From the NCBI GenBank assembly GCA_900617975.1, contig UZAE01000010.1, positions 1 through 64,000 on the forward strand: a stretch of DNA of 64,000 nt. Direction: 5' to 3'. The position numbers and the translations under genes are program-made. Below, in pieces: positions 46,301 to 59,398 of this stretch; position 1 is the first letter of the stretch; every line of letters begins with the position of its first letter. The notes under the pieces are model-generated. The model made no database searches. It was not told the DNA's origin and was given only the letters and a program-made list of their open reading frames with translations. This DNA is from Rodentolepis nana. Lineage: Eukaryota > Platyhelminthes > Cestoda > Cyclophyllidea > Hymenolepididae.

Positions 46301-49300
46301 ATTGAGCCATGAACAAGAATGAAAATTAAGTTATATATTTGTTCATTAAGTTAAATAAGTGATTTCACAGTTTTTCAGAGTAATATTTCAATATTATTAA
46401 CGAAGTTATAACAAGAGATAACGTTAACAGGTCAAAGGAGAATACTTTAGGTATTTTTTCGAATGCTAAAAAGTTCAATTCTTGCCCCATTCTAAAGATA
46501 GTTTCAATATGCATTACTTGAATTGTTATTAATTCCAGTTAAATTTATGACAAATGAAATTTGCTTGAACAATTTCAATCAAGGTAGATTATAAATCAAG
46601 CATAAGTAATTCCTTTATTTCAATTTTCAGTGAGTAATATGATAAACACTCATGGGACATCTGAATTCAGTTTCTTCTTAAAAAGTGTATTTAATTAATA
46701 AGTTGTATAAATAAATAAATAAATTTAGTTTTGAAAGTTGTCTAGCTTGAATTAATTTGAAGTTCAATGAACTAGTTAAAGCAATTTGTAACAGCTATTA
46801 TTTTTATTGTCTTGCGTGATTTAGACTTTCAAGTTGCAGATTCCGATAAAAATTGCCATCATAGCGTGTGTGCTTTACAAATGTTTCTTCTCAACACATT
46901 TAAGTATATGCAGATTGATTTTGAATTCCATCACACTTTTCCTTGAATATTTAAGCATATTTTAAGCTCTAACGTAAATAAATTTGTTCTCCGAATTTTC
47001 AATATCAAATTTATACACACTTTTAGTTCATCAGACTATTTTATCGGCAATAATTTTAAGGCAAACGTGACTCCGCTTGGCTCTTATGAATGGCTTATAA
47101 TTTGCGCTGATAAAAATTCTGTAAATCATATAGGAGTTGATTTGAAAACTTAACCTTAAATTATAATACATCTTGATGTTGCCACTTATTAATATATAGC
47201 ATGGGTCAAATGACTTCTTGATATCCTGATAATAAAATTTTTGATATCCAGAAAATGAATTATGATGGCAGAATATGAAGACGATGAAACTCTGAATTTA
47301 ACAAAAATAGTTAAAATTTAATGGAACCAGATTAGCTCGATTTCCTTAAAATCTAGTCGACAAATGCTGCCATTCTTCATACTAGGGAAAAAATGTAAAA
47401 TTTTTCTATGTAGAAAAATATTTCGCTTTAATAATTTAATTAAATGGTCTTTAAATTGACAGAAAGAGCAAACAACAATTTTCGAATAACTGAAATATTA
47501 TAGAGTGCGCTTTCAGGAACCGCATTGTAATATATTAAAAGTCTATTTGGTCACAAAAGCAATGGATATCATTAACTTGATTTAAACTAAAATTTATCAT
47601 GATATTTGAAACGTATATGTCTAATGTTAAATGGGGAATTTAATTTCCATGTAATTTCCTGATTAGCTAATTATCAGTCTAGCTAATGATGCTAAAAGAT
47701 AGATAAGGTTTAAAATTGGATGACTTTAAAAATATAATCGTCCTTCTCTTCATGTTAAAGCTATCTCAAAATGTTAACTTTTCAGAGGCGATTTTGAAAG
47801 AACTTTTGCTTAAAAATTTACTCGTTAATTCTGATATATCATATTTGCATTTGTATTTTCAAATAAATCATGCTTAATGCATAAAAATCTAGGACTTTTA
47901 TTGAAAGAAGTGTGGGTTATAAATTTTTATTTGATAGAGAAATATCTGAAAAAGAAGTCAGAAAACATTTTTGAGCGAATTTGTCCATTTGTGAATTTCC
48001 ACACTCTTTTTTCTGTTCTCATCAAGTGTACGAAGGAAATACCCTAGAGTCAAACGATCAAATTGCATACGTCCGTTTGACAGCAATGGCTGTGAGAGAA
48101 ATTAGCCTTAAAAAATATTTAACAATATGCTTATGCAGTTATAAAAACCGTGACAAAAATAAATTTAAATGCGCCTGAAAAAGAAGCCACGGGTATATGT
48201 TCAAATTAATTTTGAAATTTATTCCAACTGCAGCGGATTAAGTTATTGCCACTTCTATATAAAGAAAGATCATTTAAGGGGTGTCGTTCTAATTCAAGGT
48301 AGAGTCTATTGAGATATACCATTGAGATCACATATAAGTAACTCAGGGAGCCAAACAGATTTATGATCATTCGGACTGTCATAATTTCTCATCTACAAAG
48401 TTCGTCTATGCCAAATAATTTATTCGTTTTCCCGATTCATTAAAGGTAATAGACTACGGTCCTTTAAAAATGTAATAACTCAATCATTATGAGTTGTGAA
48501 TGCTGCAGATTTCGTAGTAAATTATATTCCTTAAATATTAACAGTAGTTAGGCAACGGTATCGTTATCAATATATAAAATTAATATGACTGCGGAGCTCA
48601 TTCCATATTTATTCTTTGCTGAAAGAAATGACAAACTGTTTAAGAGACAAAATAGGCAAAACTGATAGAAAGGTAAAACTACCATTTCACAATGACAGAG
48701 ACAATATTTTTGAAAAAGCTGTTTCTGCAATACAACGATTTATTAGTTTTTGATTCAAATTTGTTCGAACTAATCAAATATGATTTAATTAATAGGTTTC
48801 GAGAAGACGCAATTCCTTATTATGGACAATGTGCGACACTATATCAGTTCTTTTAGAATATTTGTAAAATTTTATCTTCTCAGGTCGACTAAACTTAGCG
48901 TTAATATGTGTTCATTTCCAACTTCAAAGATTAGAGATTCAAGAGCTGATGATGTAAATTCAATTTTGCAAATAATTGATTAACCCTATTAATTATTGTG
49001 GATCGAAGCGTGTTTATTAACAAAAATTGAGAAACATAGAAAAGAAACCCCTCTTTCAAAGATAAAAGATAAAAGTGCTTTTGATTGGTCCAGAAGGAGT
49101 GAATTATCGTTCTAAACTTGGGTCCAAATAATTGAGGTATGCGATAAAAGGAAACATTGCACTCTAAGACAATTGTTTGCTAAATACTGATTGATTAAAA
49201 TACTAAAATTTCCATTTGTTTTCCTTGTAATATAAGATGGACAGGCATTGAGAGTAAAAGCGTACAAATTGATTATTTTTGAGTTGATCCTTGGATGAGC

Positions 49301-52035
49301 TTTTAAATTTTCCTTTTCAGGTCAACACATTACGGGGGAGGTATTCAGTGACCTTTTAATAAGTTCTAAAAAGAGATTCATGTGCTTTTATGTTGCTTAA
49401 AGTAATGAATTTGATGTTGTACAGTTTAGTTAAGTCAAACTTGGTTCGCATGATATAATTATATATCTTATTTCGTGGGTTGAGGTTAGTAAAGAAAATT
49501 ATATATATATATATATTAGTACGACAATACAAAATTTATTAAAGAATATCATGGCAAAAAACCTCTTGAATTTACATATAAGAAGACAATGTTCATTCAC
49601 TTGATTGATACGCAAACTTAAATCTTTGGAAAATAATTAAGCTTAGAGTTCAAAAGAGCAATAATTTTGCAAAACAATGCAGCATTGAGGTTTGGTATAT
49701 TATTTCACGGAATTACAAATTAATAACGCGATATTGATATATAGCTGATTAACACTAACTATTGCTTACAATTATTAGTGGTCGACAATAGCCTTAATAC
49801 AATGGCAATAATTATACAGGAGATTTTCTCTTGCAAAAGCAAACATCAAATTATAATTTTGGAGGGCACTTCCTTTTCCCAGATTTTCTTTAGTCACGTC
49901 GAAGCTGTTGGGGCAACGACTGTGAAATCAGAGTCTTTTAATCCTCGGCTATGACATTAATGTCTCATTGGTCTAACTATTAATATAAATCAAAAGTTAG
50001 TTAGTGTATAATTTTCAAAGAATCTATTACCTTGTAAACATCATGATTTCACTTTCTTCTGACACTAATAGTCCTCTATTTATTGGAAGTAAAAATTATG
50101 AACAAATAAAAAAGTGTAGTTTTGAAAGTACATAAATCAACAGTAGATGACAGTCGAAATTCAAAAAACAGTCACATTATAATTAAATTGTGAGAGGAAC
50201 GAAATATTTTATATTTCTTACTTCTTATACGTCTTAATCAGAAGTTCGATTAGTGTACCCACGAAAATCGTCATTTGAGTTGAAATTGAAAGTTCATAAT
50301 GGAGTAAAAATAAGTCAAGATACGTAAAAAAAATATTTTTGAATGCATAGTGCCAATTGTCTTAGCCAATTGCCCGTCGGCAATTTAATGTGACGGAAAT
50401 TTTTCACTGACGGATAAAAGTATACTACCTGCGAAAAATTTTTAAAAGTAAAATATCAATAATCAACTGCTTAACAATTGCGTTATGATTTATTGTCAGC
50501 CAACTTTATTTGGGAATTGATGAAATAGTGTTCATCAAAGATTATTTAAAAGTTCCAGGAAATGAAATTAGTTTCATAATAACAAAAAACGACAAATCTA
50601 CCGGCAAAGAGAATGGTCCGATTCCCGGTAAAAAGAACTTCAATATAAACGCAGAAACTATTGTAAATCAAATCTGCAGATACTTGTCGAGGCAACTTCA
50701 TGGCATATAACTTGGAATAACAGGTACTTCAATTTAAATTGAAAGAATCGTATAATCAATAAAAGTTCTGAGTTGAATAGAGTGCGCTATCAGAAAATTA
50801 AATTATGCGATTGTCTCAAATACAATTAAGAAGTAGAAGAAAGCCTCAAAAGCTCTATCAACTATGGACTGAGGGCTGGAAAATGAAAGATATTCAAAAT
50901 TCGGCTCCCAAGAAACCTGGAAAGCCTAAACACGCGATCTTGGCATATTTAACGTGGACATCTTCGATGTCAGCGGTTGGACGTGTGGGCACTCGTCAGT
51001 ACGCTGTGTGCACTAAGCAAGTGGAAGATACGACACTTGTAAAATTTCATACCCGGAAAAAGCCGAGATGCAAGCTCACTACCAAAGATGCTTGCTATAG
51101 AATGTATTCCTACGTGACGAAATCAAACGAAATCATTGTCTTCCAAGTAATAATAAAAGAATGCAAAATTTATCTTAAGCAAAATACTTATGAGCTACAA
51201 ATTCATATCAACAACTTATTTTTATTCATAAACAAAATGAGCATTTTTTGTGGGGAACACCCTACCACGTGAAACCAGCACGCCGCAATTTAATTCTAGT
51301 ATTTTCATCCATAAGACAAGAGTAATTAGAAACCAGTGGGAATGCGATTTTATCCATTTTACTTTAATAATATTAATCTAAACTTAATTTCTACTATAAA
51401 TCACTTCTCATTCCACTGTCCTGAAAACTAGTTGGAAAACACTGCGTGAGCATAATGTAAATTTAGTCCTACGCATTCAGTTTTAACATTCAAGGTATAT
51501 ATTTTTTCAAATTTGTTTCGTTTTAATTGCATTTTAAAAAATATCTATAGACAAAGCTGGTTATTTTAAGCTAGTACTTATTATAAATATTGCAGCCCTG
51601 TAATTAAGAAAGTTAAAATGAAATTTCCTTCGGAACAAATTTAAATATTAATATGGGGAAATTTTCAGTGCCAAATGTTTGAAATTTCTACCTAATATAA
51701 AATTACCTTGTATCGGCACCGTCCTCTCTATTGCCAAATTGTCAACTAATAACATTAATTCATTAAAAATAATAGCTTAAACATTCATTCATTTATCGTT
51801 AGCAGGCACTTTGTGCCATTTGACATTATCATAAAGGTGTACATTCTCCGTTGGAATTGATGGTCAGTTCCACATTACAAAATACTGCTGGCTCTAGACC
51901 CTAGTTCTACGTTGCTAGGTTATAAGATCTTATAGATTTTGTTGTGTTTTGTCAAGAGGAATTATCGATGATCTCATATTTAACAAGTGAATAACCTTCT
52001 AGGTCCTACTACACTTCTTATCATTGCACAAAAAT
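43333..52035. other. Non-coding AT-rich region
   Basis: Very AT-rich with (AT)n and (AAAT)n runs. Exceptions are a CpG-rich patch at about 43,545-43,650 and two coding-like plus-strand patches at 50,510-50,710 and 50,805-51,160. No recognised genes. Confidence 0.55.
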
Positions 52036-52358
52036 GGGTGTGTGATAGACTTACTGCCACGTGTTGCACCCTGGGCAACGTATACTCATACGGCAAAAAG
52101 TTTTATCAATCGGTAGTTGACTTCTAACTTCAAATTACCATCACCTCACTGTATGTTATATTCGACAACTTCCATAGTACTCACATCACCTTTTTCTGCT
52201 TTGTGTCTACCTCTTTCACATCTTTGAAACGCTCTTCTATTCCCCCCAACCAACTCGACTTTTTTACTTTGATATTCCTTCCCCTCTGTGAAGCCTGAAA
52301 TCAACTAAAGGGCTAATGATAACCATCAAAACGCCTCTCATTTGATATAAATAAATAA
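52036..52358 (+). mobile_element. Short retroposon copy
   Basis: Head GGGTGTGTGATAGACTTACTG, then ATACGGCAAAAAGTTTTATC, a diverged middle, and tail GAAATCAACTAAAGGGCTAA..TTTGATATAAATAAATA. Flanking sequence shares only TTGCA-like bases, so the target-site duplication is weak or decayed. Confidence 0.86.
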
Positions 52359-55300
52359 CTTTGCATGAGAAGTGCTATGTATTGGCGGAATTGGCTACCA
52401 TTGTAGCCATTCATTAAGCACTCAATACTACGAGCAAACATTTACTCAGTAATATAGATGACGGATAGCCGTTTTCAAATATAACCTGATGAAGGTCTAT
52501 AGAACACATTTTCGGATGAATTGTTTTTACTCTATGGTGGGATATATTGCATTTAACTTTCGTTTCTGTTGAGATTTTCATTATAAAGTCTGATGGCCAA
52601 TGAAATTCTCACTTTAATGACTGTCTATATGTTAATGAATTTAAACAATAACTGAATTTAGCTTGAATAAAGTTTTCATTTCAGCATGCTTTTGTTTTAA
52701 GAAAATGAACGCTTTTTTCTTCTAAATATTTTTGTTTAAATTACTAAATATACAACTAGACTGCTCAATCACTGAATAGCAAAGAAGTCAGGCAAAGTTT
52801 TATTTATGATTTACTGACATTTTCGATTTTTTTATTTTGGCCAACTGATAGTGCCTCTTTTAATTTAAAGAGCATTTTGTTCGTTACCCCATTCAGTATG
52901 CAGCCAACGGACAAACAGATCAGATCTGACGTGGTTTTGATACATTTTATCTGTACTGAAATCAAACTACCCCAATTCGGTTACAACATCAGCAACACAA
53001 ATGTGTTTGCTAATTGCGTGGACTAGATTTACCTCCCTCCCCCTCATTTCCAGAACCAAATATTTACTTCTAAAACGAATTTATTTCTTTTCCGTCGCTG
53101 AATCGTCTGCCTCTTGTTTACCCTAAAGCAGTTGTGCCTAAATATGTTTGCGCTGTGTCCACTCACTTTCTATGTTTCCTTCTACCGTCTTTGCCTCTTG
53201 GTTACCCGTAAAAGGGGTTACCGCAGGGAATGTTAAATGCCTAAAGCGAGTTGGAAAGTCACGCAAATTCAGAGGAAATAAGAATCAGGACGTTATGATG
53301 GCACAGCTGTTTAACATATTACCTAGTGTCTTTCCTATAAATGAAAGTTCAGTTTTATAAAATATGCACATAAACCTCGCCTAAAACACATACACACAAG
53401 TGTTCAAATTTCAATTGATTAGGTGTGATTGAAAAGTTTGTGAAAGGATGAATTAAAATTATCCCTCAATTCTCAATATATAATCATCGTAAAAATGATA
53501 TACGTTCTCATTTTTATTAATTTACATGATAGATATTGGGAAATTTTCCACACAATATTAAAACATGTCTATATTTGAATTGTCTATTTAAAACGCATTG
53601 TATAATTAATGTTAGTATAAGTATGGACAATTTTTTTATATAAAATAGCCTTTACAGTAGACGTGGCAAACCCAGAAAAAATACGTATAATATTTGAATG
53701 AACAGAAATAATTGTTCCTTTAAAGGAACAATTACGTCAAAAATGCTATGTGCCTATAGCTTTTTTTCTAATGCGCAAGATGGGAGCAAAAAATTCATTT
53801 AAGAACTATTCTGATATCCAGACTTATTGGAATGGTAATTAAATCCCAACTATTACACTCATTCAAAATGAAATATTTACACCTATGCCAGTTGAAATCA
53901 CTCTATTGGCCAATAAAGTGTTAATAGGGGATAAGTATAAAGCTTTATTAGCAAACCCCTTGGTGATTCTTAAATTTTAGTCCAAGACTATTTCTGATAT
54001 TGGTATTTAGTACACCCGAGTTGCCACATCAAAGTAGATTCAGTGTTCTCAAACACCTCATTTGTGTCTGCTAGTAGAAATTTACCGACTCATCGATTTA
54101 GAACACTTCTATTCTGCGAATATAATACGTGATCTTTGATTTCGTATTTTTGTCACGTCTTTACTTGGCTGTTATATGCATAAAACTGAGCTAGTTTAAC
54201 GAAAAACCAGAGGTACTTACTAACTTTTAATTTAATTTTAAAGTGATATTGGCACTTCTTCGTAGTTAGAAATAAGAGACGTTTAAGATAATCCATTAGA
54301 AAGAAAAGGAATAAATGGATCATTCATAAGTGGAATTTTTCAACAAGTGTTACCACCCAATGAGACCATATGAAACTTAGCTTAAAAATTAATTTATCTT
54401 CACTGTCTTTGTATTGAAAGCGAAATTCATAATCGTTTAGGAGCAAAGTTTCAATAAAATATGGAAAATGGCAATCTCAAATTCATTATCTATAAGAAAA
54501 AAGTTGCAATTAAGTTTCAGATTTGCATGAATATTCTGTAAATCGATAGCTGCAACGTCAATTCATGACACATGCAGAATCATTTTTTTCCCAGAATATA
54601 TGCAAAACGGCTGCAACTTTTAGATCTGACTGAATAAAATCTTTCACAAAATCAAAATATATATTTAAAATTGATGCCAGCCGATAATGTTCGGACGAGT
54701 AGGAATTCTGGAAGACAATGTCTAAATTTAAGAATTCCATCTTACCATCTTTTAGAGCTCTAAGAATACAAAGAAGGAAATGATACCAAACTCAAACTTT
54801 TAAAAATTATAGATACTATAACGTAAAAGCAGGTTACGAAAACAGGTAAATACAAACTTTTTTTCTAATGAGAACCGATATCTGTATGTTCCTTACAAAT
54901 CCATACATGTCAAGGTTTAGGCCTAATGGAATGCTCCTAAATCATCAATTATTAAAAATAAATAGTTTCATATTTATCATCTTCAATATTTTAACGTCTG
55001 CGATCTGCGAATTTCCTCAGCAGCTTACAGACTTCTGAAAGGGCGAATCAAATTAATAGAAAATAGTAATTTTTAGCCTAATAACATGGATAAATTAATT
55101 TTCATGTCAACGAAATAAAATAAAATTTTATTATGCACTTAAACTCATTTATAATGCTCCAGTGCAAACCCGTCAATTTATTAGTTTGAATCGATTAATT
55201 GATTTTTATTCTGCACCTAAAGTAATACAAGCCAAACTATTAATAAATTAGAAAATTGCACTGATTATATGAAAAAAATATCAATGAAAAACTTTTATAA

Positions 55301-58300
55301 AATTTTTACCAAACAAAATTATGATGAACAAAATGTTTCGCCTTTCAATTGATGCTTCAAGAGTTATATAAGCAGAAATTCGTAAAATTTAAAATGCATA
55401 TATATATATATATGTTACATATAATTTATACTTAAATAAGTTTAATTTTGACAAATAAAGCAAATTAAAGATTTGCTTACAGAATATAAATTTTCCAAAG
55501 GTTTGAAATTTTCATTCATATTGGTCTCCTTCACTTTGTGAGAGGCATTGAGGCTAAACTAATTTCTCTTGCGATTAAAAAGATATGACCATCTGGACAA
55601 TCTATGCTCGTGCTTAACTAAAGAATCTTTTTGACCAATCGGAGGTAGGCTGAGTGTGATTGGCCTAAACGGAAGGTTTTAAAAATGAAACAAGAAGTTG
55701 AGAAGTTATCAATTTTTTAAACACATTGACATTGGTTTTTTTGATGTTTTAAATAAAATTTTTGTGTTTAGATTACCATAAATTAAATTTATATACGGGA
55801 ACTAATAAAACAAATCTGTTAAAAGCCAAGTTTGATCCTTTTTGACATAAAATTTACTTAAACCCGCTGCTTATTATACAAAGAAAAGGTAATTTAGTAA
55901 TGAGCAGTAAAAGAACATAAAAGAAAAATTGGAACCCTTGTGACTATTGGTCATCACGCAATAGTAGGCAAATAACTAGTCCGCGAGATTTAGCATAGAT
56001 TTATGATGTTGTCGTAATTTAATAAGAAAATATACCTTTGCCATATTGCTAACCCAGCTAACAGACTATAATTGTTAACCGAAATAGCAGTGGCGAGAGA
56101 GAGAAAGTGTAGAATGACCTAATAATTAGAGAATTGCATAAATGGCCTGGCTACCAATTAGGAAAGGAAAACAATTTCATAATTTGTCGTCCTCTTCATT
56201 ACAAAAGCAGAAAAATTAAAACAAATTGTCAAAATCGTCGAAAGAAATATTTGGTTCTTCTTATTTTCTCCTTGTCAGCTTATGATTCGATTATTTATTA
56301 GAAGAAATCGTTTGTTTTGTCATAACATAAGTATATTCTCAAATAGGTGATGGACCAAGACGGGTTTGAAGCTAAATAAACTTCTTTCACAAATTGCAAT
56401 TTTTTCATTGTGCCACTATTTATTATTTTCTTAATGATGACAAGGAAATTAAGTCTGTTTTATCGATCATCTGAGAACCATATCATCATACTCACTTCGC
56501 TATCCCTCGAATTACTTGGTGAGCTTCCTTCCTTTGCTTGCCTTCGTTAATATCCTTATGTTTAGCAGCATAAATAACCATTTGCCTCACATTTGCTAAG
56601 TCTGATAGCCAACCTGCGACGATAAACTTGCAAAGAAGAGCTTTCATCAAAGCCCACCTCATTTGATAGTATGAACGAATAATTCAATTACTGCCAAGGG
56701 CATTAAACAAGGCACTCATGCCAAACGGAGTTGAAATATGTTCGAGGAAATGAAGATTCTGTTTATGGGCATCATTAATGATCAATTTCTTCCCTCATCC
56801 AACTGAATCGCCTGAAGTAACCCAAGCCAAATTCAATTTCAGCTTTAAGAATGTCATGCTTAATCAGTGTTGTTTTGTATTACTTAAAATAACCAGTAAG
56901 AAAGCATCAGGCGACTTTATTGAAAACATTCCTGCTGACAGCACGAAGGCAAAGACTTCTTTGCACCAAATATATTTAAAAAATCATGAGCTGTACATTT
57001 CACCGCTTTCAACTGTTTAGCTTTAAAATTGTGATGCCCAGTATCAAAGGAAGAAAACAGTGTTCGAGACTATTTTACGAGTTCAGTGATATTATCCTTC
57101 ATATGTGTCTTTCTCTCTTTATTCTTGCAATATATTACACAAATTAGCTTTATAGTAACGGTTTTGCGAGGATGGACGGTTTGGGATTCGACCAAAAGTC
57201 CTGTGAATTGCCCTCTCACCCATTTGGCACGATTATCTATATTTTTTGTATTGTTTCTTAATAATGGATGCAGTGCACAACTGCTTAGGTTGCATATATT
57301 TATCTTTGGGAACTTAATTTTGTTTTAAAACTGGATTGCAATTTCTAAGAGGAGAAAGTTGATCTGATATTCACTTTTGAGAAACACACTACTTAAGAAT
57401 ATTGAGTGTGTTATTAAAACCACTTTTTGCAAAGTTATAAAGAAATGAATATCCTGTTTTTTTTAAACCAAGTCAACTTGTTGCTTAATATTAAAAAAAA
57501 TAAAGTTCACCTAACTTTCAGAATATTTATTTATTTGTTTCAAATGACAGGCGTTTTAACAGCTATAATTAGTCCTTTAGCTGACTTCGGAAGGAGGAAC
57601 ATCAAAGTGGCAAAAAGGTCGAGAGGGGAACAGAAGAGCGATCCACAAACGTAAAAGTGACAGACACAAAGACAAAGAAAGGGTGAGGTGAGTTTTGTGG
57701 AAGTGGTCGAATTTGACATACAGTGGGGTCATGGTGGCTTGAAGTGAGAAGTCAACTGTCAGTTAATAGACTTTTTGCCGTATGAGTATACGTTGTCCAA
57801 GGTGCACCGCGTGGAGGTAGGTCTATTGCACACCCCACTTTCAGAATATAAATTAACCTGTCTCTATCATTTTTGCCATTTCCAATCTGTGAACTTCCTT
57901 TTCCCAGGCTTACTGCTGAAAAAAGCTCGTTTATGCGTATCTATATATGGCTTGAGAGAATTCTGATGACCAGACACTTTTTCAAACATTTAGACGACAG
58001 GATATCATTAGTTGATAATACTTACCTATTAATATTGATCTTTTAGCATTCATACATGCGAATTCGGTGGAATATTTAATGTTAGTTTACGAGTAAAGTC
58101 AATCAATCACAATACAAAATGTAATGTATAGCATGTTAACATATTAAATTGTAAATAGCTATTGTGAATCTGATTTTTACTTCTGTGAGACTTAGACCAT
58201 GGGGCTTTATCCAAATTTCGTTTCGTTTTAGCCAGCAACACTCACTTTGTAGTTCATTTTTTATTCTAATGATTCAGAGTTATATGTTATCACGCTTTAG

Positions 58301-59230
58301 CTTGCTGCTTTACGTCGGAAACTGGCCGTATTAAATCAAATCCACGTCAAATGTGGTATTTTGAATTGTCCATACTACGAACTTAACCAGTATCTTCAAA
58401 ATGAAACATATTAACCAAAACCGCTATATATTTCAAGAATGTGTTAAAATCACTGCATTATCGCTTGATATGATGCACTGCAAATTAAAGTAGTAACAAG
58501 TTACCAATATAATAGCATAGGTAATTATATCGTGAGCATATGAGAAAACGTAAAGGTGAGTTAAAGATTGAATAATTAATTAAAGATATTTATTGTCATA
58601 GGTATATAGATTTAGAGTTTATTAAATAGACATCCGCATATATATATGCAATTTTTTATCAATAAAGTCAGCTGAAATGGAATAGATAAGTTCTCAAGTT
58701 GGTAACTATTAGAGGTAGACATAAGATATGGGAAATTAAGGGCTATAAACTAAAGTATCATTTTAGTCGCCTTAGTGTCTAGTTTTAAAGATAATACTAC
58801 TTCAAATTGAGAAGTTGACTATATATAGCATGGATATGTTTAAACAAATCTAAAGAACTAATGGAGGTGGAGTTGGAATGTTTATTCGTTTTTGAATCAA
58901 AGCACTTTTCGTTGCAAAGCGTAGTATGGCAGACCTCCTCATTCCTACATATCCTCGTGCCTTTCACTTCATTCTTCTGTAAGGCACCGATGTGTGAGCC
59001 ATAAATAAATTAGCGAGGTCTTTGCTTGATTTGTGTTAGAAAAGACTGCCTGAATATATTGCGGATAAAAGATCCAATGAAATTCATTTCACTATCTACT
59101 CTGCTTGGAATATGGATATAGGATGTAGACTCTAAGTAAGTTAATCGATTAAAAATAACAAAATATATATAAGCTACCTACAGACTATTCGTTGACGCAA
59201 TTGCATTCAATTTAATCCTCTGAAGCCCAC
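52359..59230. other. Non-coding AT-rich region
   Basis: Contains the reverse retroposon at 57527-57836. A decayed direct repeat (GCCTCTTGTTTACCCTAAA and GCCTCTTGGTTACCCGTAAA) lies at 53109 and 53193. Nothing else is supported. Confidence 0.55.
57527..57836 (-). mobile_element. Short retroposon copy, reverse orientation, 13-bp target-site duplication
   Basis: Reverse complement of the family, with tail TTTATTTATTTGTTTCAAATG on the left and head GGAGGTAGGTCTATTGCACA on the right. A perfect 13-bp repeat ACTTTCAGAATAT is present at 57514-57526 and 57837-57849. The reading frame that runs across it is incidental. Confidence 0.9.
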
Positions 59231-59398
59231 TTTCGAAATAAGCTCCGCTGGTATTAGACGCGTAACAGAGGTCACTTTTGCCGTTTGGAGCATGCTCAAT
59301 GCGTGTCTATAGTCTTCGTCTGATATACCTCCAAAGCTCGTCACGTCGGCGGCATCAGTCTGCTGCTGTGGGACACGCGTGAGTACGGTCGGGTACAT
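59231..59398 (-). CDS. Candidate first coding exon, 56 codons, unrecognised protein
   Basis: An ATG with A at -3 is preceded two codons upstream by an in-frame TGA. It opens MYPTVLTRVPQQQTDAADVT, then SFGGISDEDYRHALSMLQ and TAKVTSVTRLIPAELISK, ending at a possible GTGGGC donor in phase 0; the frame otherwise stops eight codons later. The stretch is GC- and CpG-rich, unlike its surroundings, and looks like a folded helical segment. It is on the unc-13 strand, about 34 kb upstream of the long exon, and could be the first coding exon of a long isoform or of another gene. I do not recognise the family. Confidence 0.5.

Noticed and set aside
53109..53215. Two similar 20-odd-base motifs 84 bases apart, considered as a tandem repeat or regulatory array
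   Set aside because: There are only two diverged copies, and nothing between them matches; chance or a decayed duplication.
57427..57654. Plus-strand frame over the reverse retroposon
   Set aside because: It covers the antisense strand of a short non-coding retroposon. Similar frames at 7403-7654, 33797-33991, 34024-34206 and 43074-43259 are likewise retroposon by-products.
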